Assembly: GCF_051014685.1 (NCBI RefSeq)
Contig: NC_135048.1
Coordinates: 28,538,543 to 28,602,542 of the forward strand
Origin: Ptiloglossa arizonensis
Taxonomy: Eukaryota > Arthropoda > Insecta > Hymenoptera > Colletidae
Length of the DNA: 64,000 nt
Direction: 5' to 3'
The notes under the pieces are model-generated. The model ran no database searches and was not told the DNA's origin. It saw only the letters and a list, made by a program, of their open reading frames with translations. This document shows positions 46,442-58,135 of this stretch, piece after piece; position 1 is the first letter of the stretch; every line of letters starts with the position of its first letter. The translations under genes were made by a program, and so were the position numbers.

Positions 46442-46459
46442 CGGGTCAAAATTGACCCG
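46442..46459. promoter_or_regulatory. 18-bp palindrome CGGGTC-N6-GACCCG
   Basis: Reads CGGGTCAAAATTGACCCG, directly at the end of the 137-bp array. Confidence 0.5.
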
Positions 46460-47850
46460 TCCCCACCGATCAACGGTTAAACATGGCGGAACCTTCTCTC
46501 GAGATGCTCCGTAAGGAACAGCGGGACCATTGTGAAAAGATCGTAGGGCCCTTAGACAGGAAACAAAGTTGCCTTTCTTTGCACGGAGCTCGGGAACAAG
46601 ACGCTTTCGTCACTTCCAGCGAAGGCCAGGTGCTTCGGCTTGGAGAATTTTTTTTTAAATCGAGTTTCGTCGACGGATTTCTGCCAGACACGGGGAACAT
46701 CGTCGAAAATTCACCATAGAAACCTCACGGTCCCGATGACACGTTCGCGAACCGATCCTTGAACGCGTTGATCGTTGCTGCAACCGTTTCCGAGAACCTC
46801 GATAATTGTACATTCGTACGTAACATAACCTTCACTGGAAATACTACGTATAACCACAAACACAAGTGCACCATTGAACCATCAGAATATTTCTATCGTT
46901 ACAGAGAACGATCTTGAACACGAGAAACCATAAACAGTTCAACATTCCACGTAGTTTAATAAGAATTGTTATCCGAATAATCGGTTTTTAACGAAATACA
47001 TTGTTTTCGAGAAGTCTGTCGAACGCGTTCGTAACGTTTTCCTTCGTCTCGTATTATCAGAAATAGCCTCGAGTGTTTTAAACAAGATCGCGTTTCCGTT
47101 TTTTTTTTTGCGTCGCGGAAAATTATTGTTTTCGAAGGAGAGTCACTGACCATAATGTTTGGGCAAGCCTGATCCAACCCAAGCGTGCATTTAAATACAG
47201 TAAACGTTTCGACCTCGCTGCGTTCGAGTCCAACTCGGTGACAATTAAACAAATTAGAAATGTGACTTTATTTTAAAAGCAGGAACGACGTGGGACAAAT
47301 GTATGCAATTACGCACGAAAGAAGGATGGAAACACGTTTCGTGAAAAATATTAGTAACGATGGTGGGAGAACCGAGGCTGAAAACAAAAAAAAAAGAAAG
47401 AAGAAGAAACAAGAAACGGAAAGGAAAAGCGCGGCGACGCGTTCTCGGCTTTCGTTTTGGCATTTAAAGAGGCGCCGCGGCACGCAGAGGTGCCTCGGCC
47501 CGATAGAAGATGATAACGCTGATAAGGCGATACGAGCTGGCACGCGACCACGATACGACGCGACATTCTTCTTTACCGCGGTGTCGCGACGACCAGCACC
47601 GTCAGGTGAATTGCATACTCCGCAGAGTACGAAGAACCTATCGCTTCTATTCGTCGTTTGGACGCAATCTCTCGGAAAGTACTCGTAATCTGTTCGGGAA
47701 TTATCGGTTAATATCGCTGGGACACGTGTTTAGACGAAACGTACACCTTCGATGAAAATTATTCGTTATCATAAATCGCACTCAGTCTGGGTTACTTTTT
47801 ATTTTTTGTGTTAAGGGTTCGTGTAACGGGTTTGTAGGTGTAGTAAATAA
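46460..47850. other. Unique block
   Basis: Includes an ORF from 46483 (78 codons, starting MAEPSLEMLRKEQRD) that I cannot assign, and GC-rich DNA at 47440-47640. No splice-supported gene. Confidence 0.35.
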
Positions 47851-47853
47851 ATA

Positions 47854-47984
47854 TTGGGTCGTTTGGAAAGTGATTTTGTTTTACAAAATGGAGAATGGGT
47901 AATTTGAGCAAATGTTTATACGCTCTGGAAAAATCGTGTTTCATTTTCACCAGAATAAATGGAATTATTTGTTGAACGACCTGG
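47854..47984. mobile_element. Mariner-type MITE copy
   Basis: TTGGGTCGTTTGGAAAGTGA at the left and, reversed, ACCAGGTCGTTCAACAAAT at the right, between TA dinucleotides. The interior (ACAAAATGGAGAATGGGTAA, TTTATACGCTCTGGAAAAAT) matches the other copies. About 131 bp, non-coding. Confidence 0.8.
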
Positions 47985-48149
47985 TAAATAATGAGAACTG
48001 CGATTGGGTGGCAGTGACTAAGGATGAGATCAATGTGTACTCGTGATTTATAGAGATTCTGAGTATTCTGAGACAGGTTGAGGCCAACGGTGGATTCTCA
48101 AGTGTGGGAAAGTTTTGCAAAATTTTTAGGATGGAAAGTCTTGACAATT

Positions 48150-49275
48150 TGGGGAAACTTGGAATATTTGAGGGTTATATATTTTTGGGAGTTTTGAAAG
48201 TCTTGAAAATTGTAGGACTATGAAAGTCTTAGAAATTGTTAAAAATTTTGAAAAGTTTAAAAATTCTTGGGACTTTTGAGAGCGTTAAAAATTGTTGGGA
48301 CTTTTGGAAGCTTTAAAAATTCTTTGGACTTTTGAGAGCTTTAAAAAATCTTGGGACCTTTGAAAGCCCTAAAGATTCTTGAGATTTTGAAAACCTTAAA
48401 AATTCTTGGGACTTCTGAAAGCTTTAACAATTTTTAAGATTTTGAAAGCCTTACTAATTTTTGGGACTGTTGAAAGCCTTAAAAATTCTTGGGACTTTTC
48501 AGAGCCTTAAAAATTCTTGGAACTTTCGAAAACCTTAGAAATTCTTGGGACTTTGATAGCCTTAAAGATTCTTGAGACTTTTGAAAGCCTTAAAAATTCT
48601 TAAGATTTTGAAAGCCTTATAAATTCTTGGGACTTCTGAAAGCCTTAAAAATTCTTCGGTCTTTTGAAAGCCTTAAAGATTCTTGTGATTTTGAAAGCCT
48701 TAGAAATTCTTGGGATTTTTCAAAGCTTTAAAAATTCTTGGGACTTTTGAAAGCCTTAAAAATTCTTAAAACTTTTGAAAGCCTTAAAAATTCTTGGGAC
48801 TCTTGAAAGCCTTAAAAATTCTTGGGACTTTTAAAAGCCCCAAAAATTCTTGGGACTTTTGGAAGCCTTAAAAATTCTTGGGACTTTTGAAAGCTTTAAA
48901 AATTCTTGAGATTTTGAAAACCTTATAAATTCTTGGGACTTTTGAAAGCCTTAAAAATTCTTGGGACTTTGAAAAGCCCCAAAAATTCTTGGGACTTTTG
49001 AGAGCCTTAAAAATTCCTGGGACTTTTGAAAGCCTTAAAAGTTCTTGAGATTTTGAATACCTTATAAATTCTTGGGACTTTTGAAAGGCTTAAAAATTCT
49101 TGGGACTTTTAAAAGCCCCAACAATTCTTCAAATTTTGAAAACTTTAAAAATTCTTGGGACTTTCGAAAGCCTTAAAAATTCTTGGGACTTTTGAAAGCC
49201 TTAAAGATTCTTAGAACTTTCGAAAGCCTTAAGAATTCCCGAGACTTTCAAAAGTCTCGAGAAATCTAGAACTTT
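48150..49275. repeat. 30-bp tandem array, about 37 copies
   Basis: The unit is CTTGGGACTTTTGAAAGCCT followed by TAAAAATT. One of the largest arrays here, with scattered GAGATTTTGAAAACC variants. Confidence 0.94.
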
Positions 49276-50440
49276 GAAATCTCTCGAAAGACTTCAAAAA
49301 TTCATAAAAGTTCCGGATACACCTCAATTTAAATCAGAATCGTTCAGAACCCCTTCTACAATAATTTCTCGAAATATTTCTCGAGAATTCACCGCGTCAG
49401 AATTCCAACCTACCTTTCAAAGATACTCGAGACACCCCATTAGCTTATTTTCGCAAATCCCTTCTTATCAATTTCAGTCGTCCTCGAAGTAGATATCCAA
49501 AATCAACGCCACCGATCCAACCGATCTGGTAGCGACAGTCGAACCCAAAAGAGGAACTATGTATTCACTGTGTATACCGCTAGAAGTATTGCTCGAGTAT
49601 TCCACCGTGGCTGTAAATCACTCCTCGACTTCGAGTTAATGGGGTAGTAAAAAGGAGAGACTCGTAAAAACTGCCGCGGTACGAGTACCCACGAAGTAGA
49701 CGCGAGACACCATCTTTAATGGGGTTAGAAGACCTCGTTGATCGTTAATAAGTAAACAAATAAATCTCGTCGAGGATCGTCGCCTCTCGCTACTTTGAAA
49801 ACCTCGACATTCATTTCTCGTCCAACCGGTGGGCAATGATCCGAAGAACGATCATTTTTTACCAAAAAGTCAATTTTTCCACTCGTATTTATAACAATTT
49901 TTTCCCCTTTACAACGACGACCCCTTGAAAATTAAACGACCCCTAAAATATTGATTTCTGTCAAACGCCTCTACGATCGGTGAGAAAATTAGAAAAATAC
50001 ATTCACACAATTATTTTCAATAATTGAAAATAAAATTGTACGAAATATTCCATAAAGAGCGTCGCAAGACAAGTGCTTCCCCCCGTGAGTGTCAGTGAAC
50101 AATTATTATTATTATCGAATTATGCTGTACGCGATAAATTTCCATTGGAAAATTTCGATCGTTTCTCAATTTGGCCGCAAATCAGCGTTTCTCGGTGCAA
50201 TGTGCAACGAGAGGATCGACTCGTCCGAGGGGTCGACTGTGAACGAGAAACGATCGAACGAGTCGCGTACGCGCCACGTCTCATCGATCGAGATTAGTTG
50301 AACGCCAATATGTGCGTATATCGATCGACAAATACTCGATACGTCTCGAGGCGAGCGCACGATCGAATCCGAGAATACGAATCTCCCCCGCTCACGGGGA
50401 GCGACGAGATATCGCGTTCAAGTTGAAGAAAGAAGATCGG
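49276..50440. other. Unique block
   Basis: AT-rich to about 50100, CpG-rich after. No gene recognised. Confidence 0.35.
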
Positions 50441-50511
50441 TAGGGGGCTTGGCGGGGAGGGGCGGGGGATGGGCGGGGGAGGGCGAGGGGGGAGGGGTCG
50501 GTAACCCCCAT
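50441..50511 (+). other. G-rich tract, quadruplex candidate
   Basis: Runs of 3-6 G such as GGGGAGGGGCGGGGGATGGG, then GGGGGAGGG and GGGGGGAGGGG within 70 bp on the plus strand. It sits at the edge of a CpG-rich block, as at promoters. Confidence 0.55.
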
Positions 50512-51630
50512 TTATCTCGGGCAGCTTTCCTCTCCTTTATCTTCGACGTCGTTCGAAACGAATCTCAAAAATCGTGAATTTATAGGCCGCATCCGCGTCC
50601 CGTTTAACCCCTCGGGACGCGCATGCGCTATGTTGGGTCGCGCGCGACCCGTTCCGCGTTCCTCGCGTTACCAACAACCGACCCGACTGGGTCGAGACCC
50701 AACGTCAACCCGAGACAATTATCACACGTGCGATACACGAGCCAGAAAATTATTAATCGTCGACGTCGGTAAAAATAAATTTTAAACAATACTCGTCTGT
50801 ATTTACGTACGAATGTTTTTCATTAATATTTCCCGGCGTTGTTCACTTCTCGATACCCGAAACTCGAAGGAATCAATGGACACTGGTGGATAATTTTTCC
50901 CTCTCGAACCTTCGTTTCTGCGAATTGTTAACGTTCGTTGTTGAACAAAATTTTCTCTATTCGTCGAGTACAATTTACGTTACAAATTATTTAAAAGAAA
51001 AAAATTGTATTTCGAAGATTCCGGGTTCGAATTGCTACGAGAAAAATATAAACGGTACAGGGGGGTATTTCTTGTGTTTACAAGGCCCGAGGACGTGTCA
51101 GGGGAATGCAAATTGGGCCTGAAAGCAACACGAGTTTTATATAGTGGGAGCGGAGTGCCACAAAGAGAACGCGAAAACGAGTCTCTCTCTGTTTCAGTGC
51201 TCTCGGTACGTGCGACCCGTGCCAGGACGAATTCCGACGAAGGTAAGAAAGCAAATATTAAAAGCGGCCTGTTCGTGGACGGGCGGGGGAACGAGGGGGG
51301 CAGGGGTGTGGAAGGAAAAGGGGAGAGGAAAGAGAGGAAAAAAAGAAAAAAAACGCGGCCCGCGGTTGGATCATTAGCGACGAAGCCTCGACGAGGGAAA
51401 CAATGCCAACCGTTCGAGGAGCGGGTGCACGGGGTGGGGGGAAGGAGGGGCGGGGGAGGGGGGCTTCGGGGAGAAAGAAGGGTACACCACGAGCCATAAA
51501 CCATACCGGAAACCGACCGGTGCGACGTCGTCTCGAGACTATCCCGACGTATTTGCCATTTCCCGGTATCAAGTTACCACGAGACCGAGAACGACGTGTC
51601 GAACATAAATAAACTGCGCGCGTTGAACCT
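50512..51630. other. CpG-rich unique block, purine-rich tail
   Basis: CpG-rich at 50580-50720 with palindrome 50634-50651. The plus strand is purine-rich from about 51280 to 51480. A promoter-like composition upstream of the gene, but no transcript evidence. Confidence 0.4.
50634..50651. promoter_or_regulatory. 18-bp palindrome, GC-loop variant
   Basis: Reads TGGGTCGCGCGCGACCCG: the same arms and the same six-base centre as the other copies, but with a CG-rich centre. Confidence 0.45.
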
Positions 51631-51634
51631 TGGT

Positions 51635-52500
51635 GCCTTCACTCGGGTCATTCGTGACCCGGCTTTGAGCTTGAAATATTCGTGGTTCGAGCGAGGTTGA
51701 GAAGATTCTGCGGGTCGAATGAGAGGAGAGTGTAGAGTGACGAAATGTGAAGAATGCGTTTGAAATGGGTCTTTTTTGACCCAGCTCGTATTTAGAATAA
51801 ACCATGGGACAACTTTCGTGGCACAAACGGAATCGAGAGGAGAGAGTGTAGAATGACGGAATCTGAAGAATGCATTTGAAAATTAATTTAGTATGTGTAG
51901 GGTCTTTCTTGACCCGTCTCGCACTTAGAATATACTGTAGGACGACATTCGTGGCACAAATGGGGTCGAAGAGATTCTGTGGCTTGAATAAGAGGAGAGT
52001 GTAGAACGACGAAATCTGAAGAATGCATTTGAAAATTAATTTAGTATGTGTAGGGTCCTTTTTGACCCGTCTCACACTTAGAATACACTGTAGGACGACA
52101 TTCATGGCACAAGCAGGGTCAGAGAGGTTCTGTGGCTCGAATAAGAAGAGAGTGTAGAATGACGAAATGTGAAGAATGCATTTGAAAATTAATTTAGTAT
52201 TCGTAGGGTCTTTCTTGACCCGTTTTACACTTAGAATATTCGTAGTACAAGCAGGGTCAAAGAGATTCTGTAGCTCGAATAAGAAGAGAGTGTATAATGA
52301 CGAAATGTGAAGAATACATTTGAAAATTAATTTAGTATGTGTAGGGTCTTTCCTGACCCGTCTCGCACTTAGAATATATTATGGAATGACATTCGTGGCA
52401 CAAATGTGGTCGAGAAGATTCTGTGGCTCGAATAAGAAGAGTGTGTAGAATGTTGAAATCTGAAGAATGCGTTTAAGAATTAATCTAGTATGTGTAGAAC
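51635..52500. repeat. ~122-153-bp array, each unit carrying the palindrome
   Basis: Six units, each with a GGGTC-N6-GACCC palindrome (starts 51644, 51766, 51899, 52052, 52205 and 52343). Shared sequence includes GAAGAATGCATTTGAAAATT, AATTTAGTATGTGTAG and AAGAGAGTGTAGAATGACG. Confidence 0.9.
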
Positions 52501-53585
52501 CTGGTAGTGTGTATGAGGACTTTTAACCTAACGGTTAAACTAACTTTTAACCTAAAGACCTCTGTCATCTTTGAGACCTATTGGCTGGAGTCTTTCCACT
52601 ATTCTAACGTGAATAACATTTGAGACGAAAGGGTGTCTAAGATCTTCGTGAAAAGTTTCATTCTGGGATGGCAGTATTAAGTTAGCAAATCCCCATAGAT
52701 CTACGTTGTAGGTCTATATAGCTCTCATAATCGCTTCGTAAAGAATTTTGTTGTTCATTGATAATTTCGATCTTCTGATCGAGTAGTCAGTAGTCACAGA
52801 TGAAGTCCTCAATACTATAAGCACTGATCATAGGCAGATATCATTGACTCTTAGTATAACCCTCCTGTTTCTATGTTTCTCTTATTAAGTTTGCTATATA
52901 GTTAGTTCTATAGTTCTATATATTGAATCAGTGAGGATACAGGTATTATCGTTCATAAAAAGTTTGACAAAACTTTCACGACATACTGAATAAAGTCTTA
53001 ATAATATAATTTTTCACATCCACTTCTCCTAATCGATTGAAATCCTTGGAATCAACACTGGACCGTTCTCTGTGACGTGACAACGGAATATGTACGTTGC
53101 AAGATTAAACAAAAAAACGTGGGAACAAACGGTGGATAAGCGTGTACAATTTATGTTTATTATTGCTCTTTCTCTTATTTTTTCCGAACCTGGTCGAATC
53201 AAAACGTTCGACACGCACTATTTTAGCTCGCGTATCAAAAACGAGTAGGGTATCGGGTTTTGGTCGTGTTTTTTTCAACATAACGGTCCGTGCATCGTTC
53301 AACCCCGGTCTCAGGATTCGTTTGGCCCCATTAACTTTCCCCGAGCGGTCTGGGACCGCGTCGAGTCGGGAAAAAGAAAAATGGGACTTGAGTTCCCGGG
53401 ACCTGCCAATTATCGACCCTTTAACGAATAACGTAAGAAACCGTGCACCGCGAGGCGCGAGTAAACCTCGTCGCGACTTGAAAACGACACCTAAATCCCG
53501 CGCACCGACCACTTGGAAAATACCTCAATATGGGGCACGGTGGTCCCCCGTTAAAACCGTCCGTCGTTGTTGCCTCTTTATTTCG
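52501..53585. other. Unique block
   Basis: AT-rich to about 53020, then moderate GC. A 173-codon plus-strand ORF from 53142 runs into the next array and is not recognisable. Confidence 0.35.
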
Positions 53586-53589
53586 GTTC

Positions 53590-54150
53590 GTTGTCATTTA
53601 CTCGAAACATCTTTGGTTTGTCATAACGTATTGGAACAGGTTCGAGAATGTGTTTTATCATAATGTGTTGGAACAAGTAGGTTCCAAGCATCTTTGTTTT
53701 ATCATAACGTATTGGAACAGGTTCAAGCATCTGTTTTATTGTAACGTGTTGGAGAAAGTTGGTTCTAAGTTTTATCACAAGATGTTCGACTCGGTGGAAG
53801 AATTATTGCATCGATTTTATTTAAAACTTTGGAGAGCAGATCACTTCCAAGAATCTTTGTTTTATCATAACGTGTTGGAACAAGTAGGTTCCAAGAATCT
53901 TTATTTTATCATAACGTGTTGGAACAAGTAGGTTCCAAGCATCTTTGTTTCATCATAACATGTTGGAACAAGTAGATTCCAAGCATCTTTGTTTCATCAT
54001 AACCTGTTGGAATAAGTAGATTCCAAACATTTTTATTTTATCATATCGTGTTGGAACAAGTAAGTTCCAAGTATCTTTGTTTCATCATAACCTGTTGGAA
54101 CAAGTATGTTCCAAGCATCTTTGTTTCATCATAACGTGTTTGACTCGGTA
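53590..54150. repeat. 44-bp tandem array, about 12 copies
   Basis: The unit is CATAACGTGTTGGAACAAGT, then AGGTTCCAAGCATCTTTGTT, then TTAT. One copy has an unrelated interior (about 53780-53840). Confidence 0.9.
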
Positions 54151-54510
54151 TTAGCGTCATCTCACCCCATCTACCACACGATAGTCACCTCTACCAAGAG
54201 AGTTTCACCTAGAATCACTACACCTCTCGCTATATCCGAATCATCTAGTATGAGCTACAAAGGATCCTAGACACCAGTCTCCATTAAATACAAGATTCCT
54301 CTTAGATCACTTTTGCCTCTGTACAAGCTTCCATTTATCACCGTACCGACCCAGATACTACAGCAGCTATCCTCTACCTCTAGAAGATCCGACTAGCAAT
54401 TAACTAATCCTCTCATAGTAAATTTGACTTATCAAGGATACGGAAAATCCATATTTAAATCACACTTAACTTACCAAGAATAAGAAAAATCCTTACTCCA
54501 TTCTTTCGCG
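54151..54510. other. Unique block
   Basis: No feature recognised. Confidence 0.3.
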
Positions 54511-55207
54511 ATTGCAAGAAACTTTTGGGGTCATCTTCACTACCAGAGTCCAAACATCGTTTCACCAGGTGACACGACTCGAAACTTTACTCACAATCCA
54601 GTAAATTAAACTCGAATTCCCCAAAGATATTCGTTCCAATCTTACCTACATCTGATCTATGTACCAATAAATAGTCTTCTATCGATTGCAAGAAACTTTT
54701 GGGGTCATCTTCACTGCTAGAGTCCAAACATCGTTTCACCAGGTGACACGACTCGAAACTTTACTCACAATCCAGTAAATTAAACTCGAATTCCCCAAAG
54801 ATATTCGTTCCAATCTTACCTACACCTGATCTATGTACCAATAAATAGTCTTCTATCGATTGCAAGAAACTTTTGGGGTCATCTTCACTGCTAGAGTCCA
54901 AACATCGTTTCACCAGGTGACACGACTCGAAACTTTACTCACAATCCAGTAAATTAAACTCGAATTCCCCAAAGATATTCGTTCCAAACTTACCTACACC
55001 TGATCTGTGTAACAATACATAGTCTTCGTTCGATTGCAAGACTCTTTTGGGGTCATCTTCACTGCTTGACCCCAAACATCGCTCCATCAGGTGTCAAGAC
55101 CCGAAAATATACCCACAGACGAGTAAATTAAACTCAAATTCCCCAAAAATATTCATTCCAAGCTTACCTACACCTGATCTGTGTAACGATACACAATCTT
55201 CGTTCGA
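54511..55207. repeat. 174-bp satellite-like tandem repeat, 4 copies
   Basis: ATTGCAAGAAACTTTTGGGG, or its diverged form in the last copy, starts at 54511, 54685, 54859 and 55033. The period is exactly 174. Units 1-3 are almost identical and unit 4 is about 10-15% diverged. Each contains TTTCACCAGGTGACACGACT and CCAGTAAATTAAACTCGAAT. Confidence 0.95.
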
Positions 55208-55552
55208 AGACCACGCCAACCATCGTTGTTTCCATCCCCCTATACCGAGTCCTCCGCGGACTGAGGAAGTGTCCGCTTGTGCGAAGCGAGCATCGATCTC
55301 TCCGCGAGTTTTTCGGTGCCTCTGGAAATTCGAACGACGCGAAAAAGCCAAGAACGACAGATATACGCGAGCAACTCTCCATCTGGGACAGGTCACGACG
55401 GGTGGGATCGAGAACCCGGGAACAGGTTCGTTTCTGTGGCTCCTCTCGTGAGGAATGTCAGCCGTCACGAGCCGCGAAACAACAAAACACAGACTGCGTG
55501 GCGTAACACGAGAAGGGAACTAATCGCGCTACGGGACATGTTTTTTTTTTCT

Positions 55553-55599
<47 letters not shown>

Positions 55600-55990
55600 A
55601 TATTTTTCCATCGTTTCCTCTCCTTCTCTCCTTTTCTCGTTCAGCGTCCCCATGTTCATCCACTCACCCCCGGCCAAAGCGCGCGCTCATCCCCGGGCTT
55701 TTCCTTCTCGTGTTCCAAACACGGTTAAGCGCCACCCCCGGGGGCACCGAACGTTTGAGACCATTAGGCCTTTTACGACGGTCCGTCGCTCGCGATTTAT
55801 AGCGCGCGAACGTAAACCAACAAAGGCGCCAGCGTGAAGAACGTCGACGAGAGTCGGAAAAATGATCCCCGCCGAAGCCCGCGCATTTTTATACCCCTGA
55901 CCGGAGGGAGGGGACACACGACTGGTCGAAGTTAGACAAGTTTTCCACTGTGGGACACTGAGGTCTTGGACCAATTTTTCTCGCACACGC
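55208..55990. other. CpG-rich unique block with TC microsatellite
   Basis: GC-rich DNA. (TC)n at about 55555-55597. Overlapping ORFs on both strands, none recognised. Confidence 0.4.
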
Positions 55991-55994
55991 TGGA

Positions 55995-56930
55995 ACACTT
56001 CTTGAATTCGTTTTTGAGACAAAATTTCACGAATCTCGAGAATGTGACAAGAAAGCGGGGTTTGACAACGGAAGTCGTGCATTTTTATATCGCTGTTCAA
56101 AGTCAAGGGGGAGGGAACACATGAGCATAAGTGGTCGAAGCAAGAAAATTTTTGGAATACAATAAACAAAAAAAATTCATGAGTTTCAAGAATGTGACAA
56201 GAAAGCGGGGTTTGATAACGAAACTCGTGAATTTTTATATCGCTGTTTAAAGTCAATGGGGAGGGAATGCACGAGTAGTAGAAGAAAATTTTTGGAATAC
56301 AATAAACAAAAAACATTTATGACTTTCAAGGATGTGACAAGAAAGCGGGGTTTGGCCCCACAACGAAGTTCGTGCATTTTTTTATACTCCTGTCCAAAGG
56401 GAGAGGACACACGATTGGTCGAAGTGAGAAATTTTTTATCTGTGGGACACTGAGATCTTGGGCCATTGTTTTTCACTCAGACTGGAGCACTCAAGTTTAT
56501 TTTTGAGAAGAAATTTTACAAATCACAAGAATGTGACAAGAAAGCGGGGTTTGACAACGAAACTCGTGAATTTTTATACTATATCACTGTTCAAACCCAA
56601 GGGGGAGAGAACACAAGACCACTAGTGGTCGAAGCAAGAAAAATTTTGGTATACAATAAACAAAAAAAATTCACGACTTTCAAGGATGTGACAAGAAAGC
56701 GGGCTTTGGCGCCACAACGAAGCTCGTGCATTTTTATATCGCTGTTCACAGCCAAGGGGGAGGGAACACAGAAGTTGTTGAAGTAAGAAAAATTTTTAAA
56801 AACACTAAATGTTTGGATTAATTGTTCTCACACACACTGGAATATTCTTCAAGTTTATTTTCGAGAAAAAATTGCACGACTCTCAATAATGTGACAAGAA
56901 AGCGAGTTTTAGAGCTATAGGTTCTTAAAA
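55995..56930. repeat. ~140-200-bp tandem array, about 6 copies
   Basis: GTGACAAGAAAGCGGGGTTT recurs near 56045, 56195, 56335 and 56535, with variants near 56690 and 56892. Each is followed by CTCGTGAATTTTTATATCGC-like sequence. Two unit types differ by presence of the GTGGGACACTGAG segment. Confidence 0.85.
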
Positions 56931-57394
56931 TGTCATAACATTCGAGACTTCAACGAAAGTGGACCGTGTTTATCTTTTTTCGCAAGTTTTCAAATCTTTT
57001 ATCGTATTATTGAACATTTTTACAGTATATGGTGTTACTAAAATTTGAGCCGAGTTTAAAGGTCAATTTTCTAACTTTGAATACAATAAAGCGTCAGGTT
57101 AGGACACGTGAGACATGGTATTCGGATAATGAAGGGTCTGTACTTGGTGACAAAATTTCAAAAATTATTTCATCCTTGCGAAATAACCTCGGTTCGAGCT
57201 CCGTTTGCTCTAGAGTCGACCTTAACGTCGACTGGCTACCAATACAATACGAGTGTTATGTAATATTCAGATAACCATGCGACCGTAAACTCCAACGAAT
57301 AAGCAGCCGTTGATGAAATTCGACGATCGTTAGGTATCCGCGGATGGCAGTTACTTTCAATGAGTAAAGTTCTCGTGGTGATCTCGAGGACCAA
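56931..57394. other. Unique block
   Basis: No feature recognised. Confidence 0.3.
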
Positions 57395-58135
57395 GCTCGA
57401 AAGCTGGAAAACTTGGAAAATTATAAATTTGGAAGCTGAAAGGTTGGAAAACTCGGAAATCTGGAAAGCTGAAAAATTCAAAATCTTTGAAATCTCGGAA
57501 GGCTGGAAAAATTTTAAACTTGGAAAACTAGGAAATTCGAAAGGTTGGAAAAAGCTGGGAAAAATAAAAATTTCGAAAGGTGGAAAGTTGGAAAATCAAA
57601 AGCTCGAAGGGTGGAAAGCTGGAAAATTTGAAGGTTTGAAAGGTTGAAAGCTGGAAAATTCGAAGGTTTTGAAGGGTATAAAGCTGGAAAATTCGAAGGG
57701 TTGAAGGATGGAAAGCTGGAAAATTCGAAGGATTGAAGGATGGAAAGCTGGAAAATTCGAAGGATTGAAAGTTTGAGAGCTGGAAAATTCGAAGGTTTTG
57801 AAGGGTATAAAGTTGGAAAATTCGAAGGGTTGAAGGATAAAAAGCTGGAAAATTCGAAGAATTGAAAGGTGGGAAATTGGAAAATTCCAAAGTTTGAAGG
57901 GTTGAAAACTGGAAAATTCGAAAGTTTGAAGAGTGGAAAGCTGGAAAATTCAAAGGCTCGAAGGATGAAAAGGTGGAAAATTCAAATCTTAAAATCTTCG
58001 AAAATTCAAAATCTTGAAAATCTCAGAAAGCTGGAAAATTTGAAAGCTTGGAAAGCCAGAAAATTCAAAAGCTCGAAGGGGTGGAAAGCTGGAAAACTTA
58101 AAATCTCGAAACCCTGGAAAATTCGAAAGCTTGCA
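57395..58135. repeat. Degenerate GAAAGCTGGAAAATTCGAAG array
   Basis: The 17-40-bp step varies. The most regular part is 57640-57960, where GGATGGAAAGCTGGAAAATT alternates with CGAAGGATTGAA. ORFs on both strands are repeat translations. Confidence 0.85.

Noticed and set aside
46483..46719. 78-codon ORF starting MAEPSLEMLRKEQRD
   Set aside because: The ORF composition is plausible, but there is no family resemblance, no splice or polyadenylation context, and an overlapping minus-strand ORF of equal length.
51024..51040. GGGTTCGAATTGC resembling a tRNA T-arm
   Set aside because: No matching acceptor stem or anticodon arm could be arranged around it.
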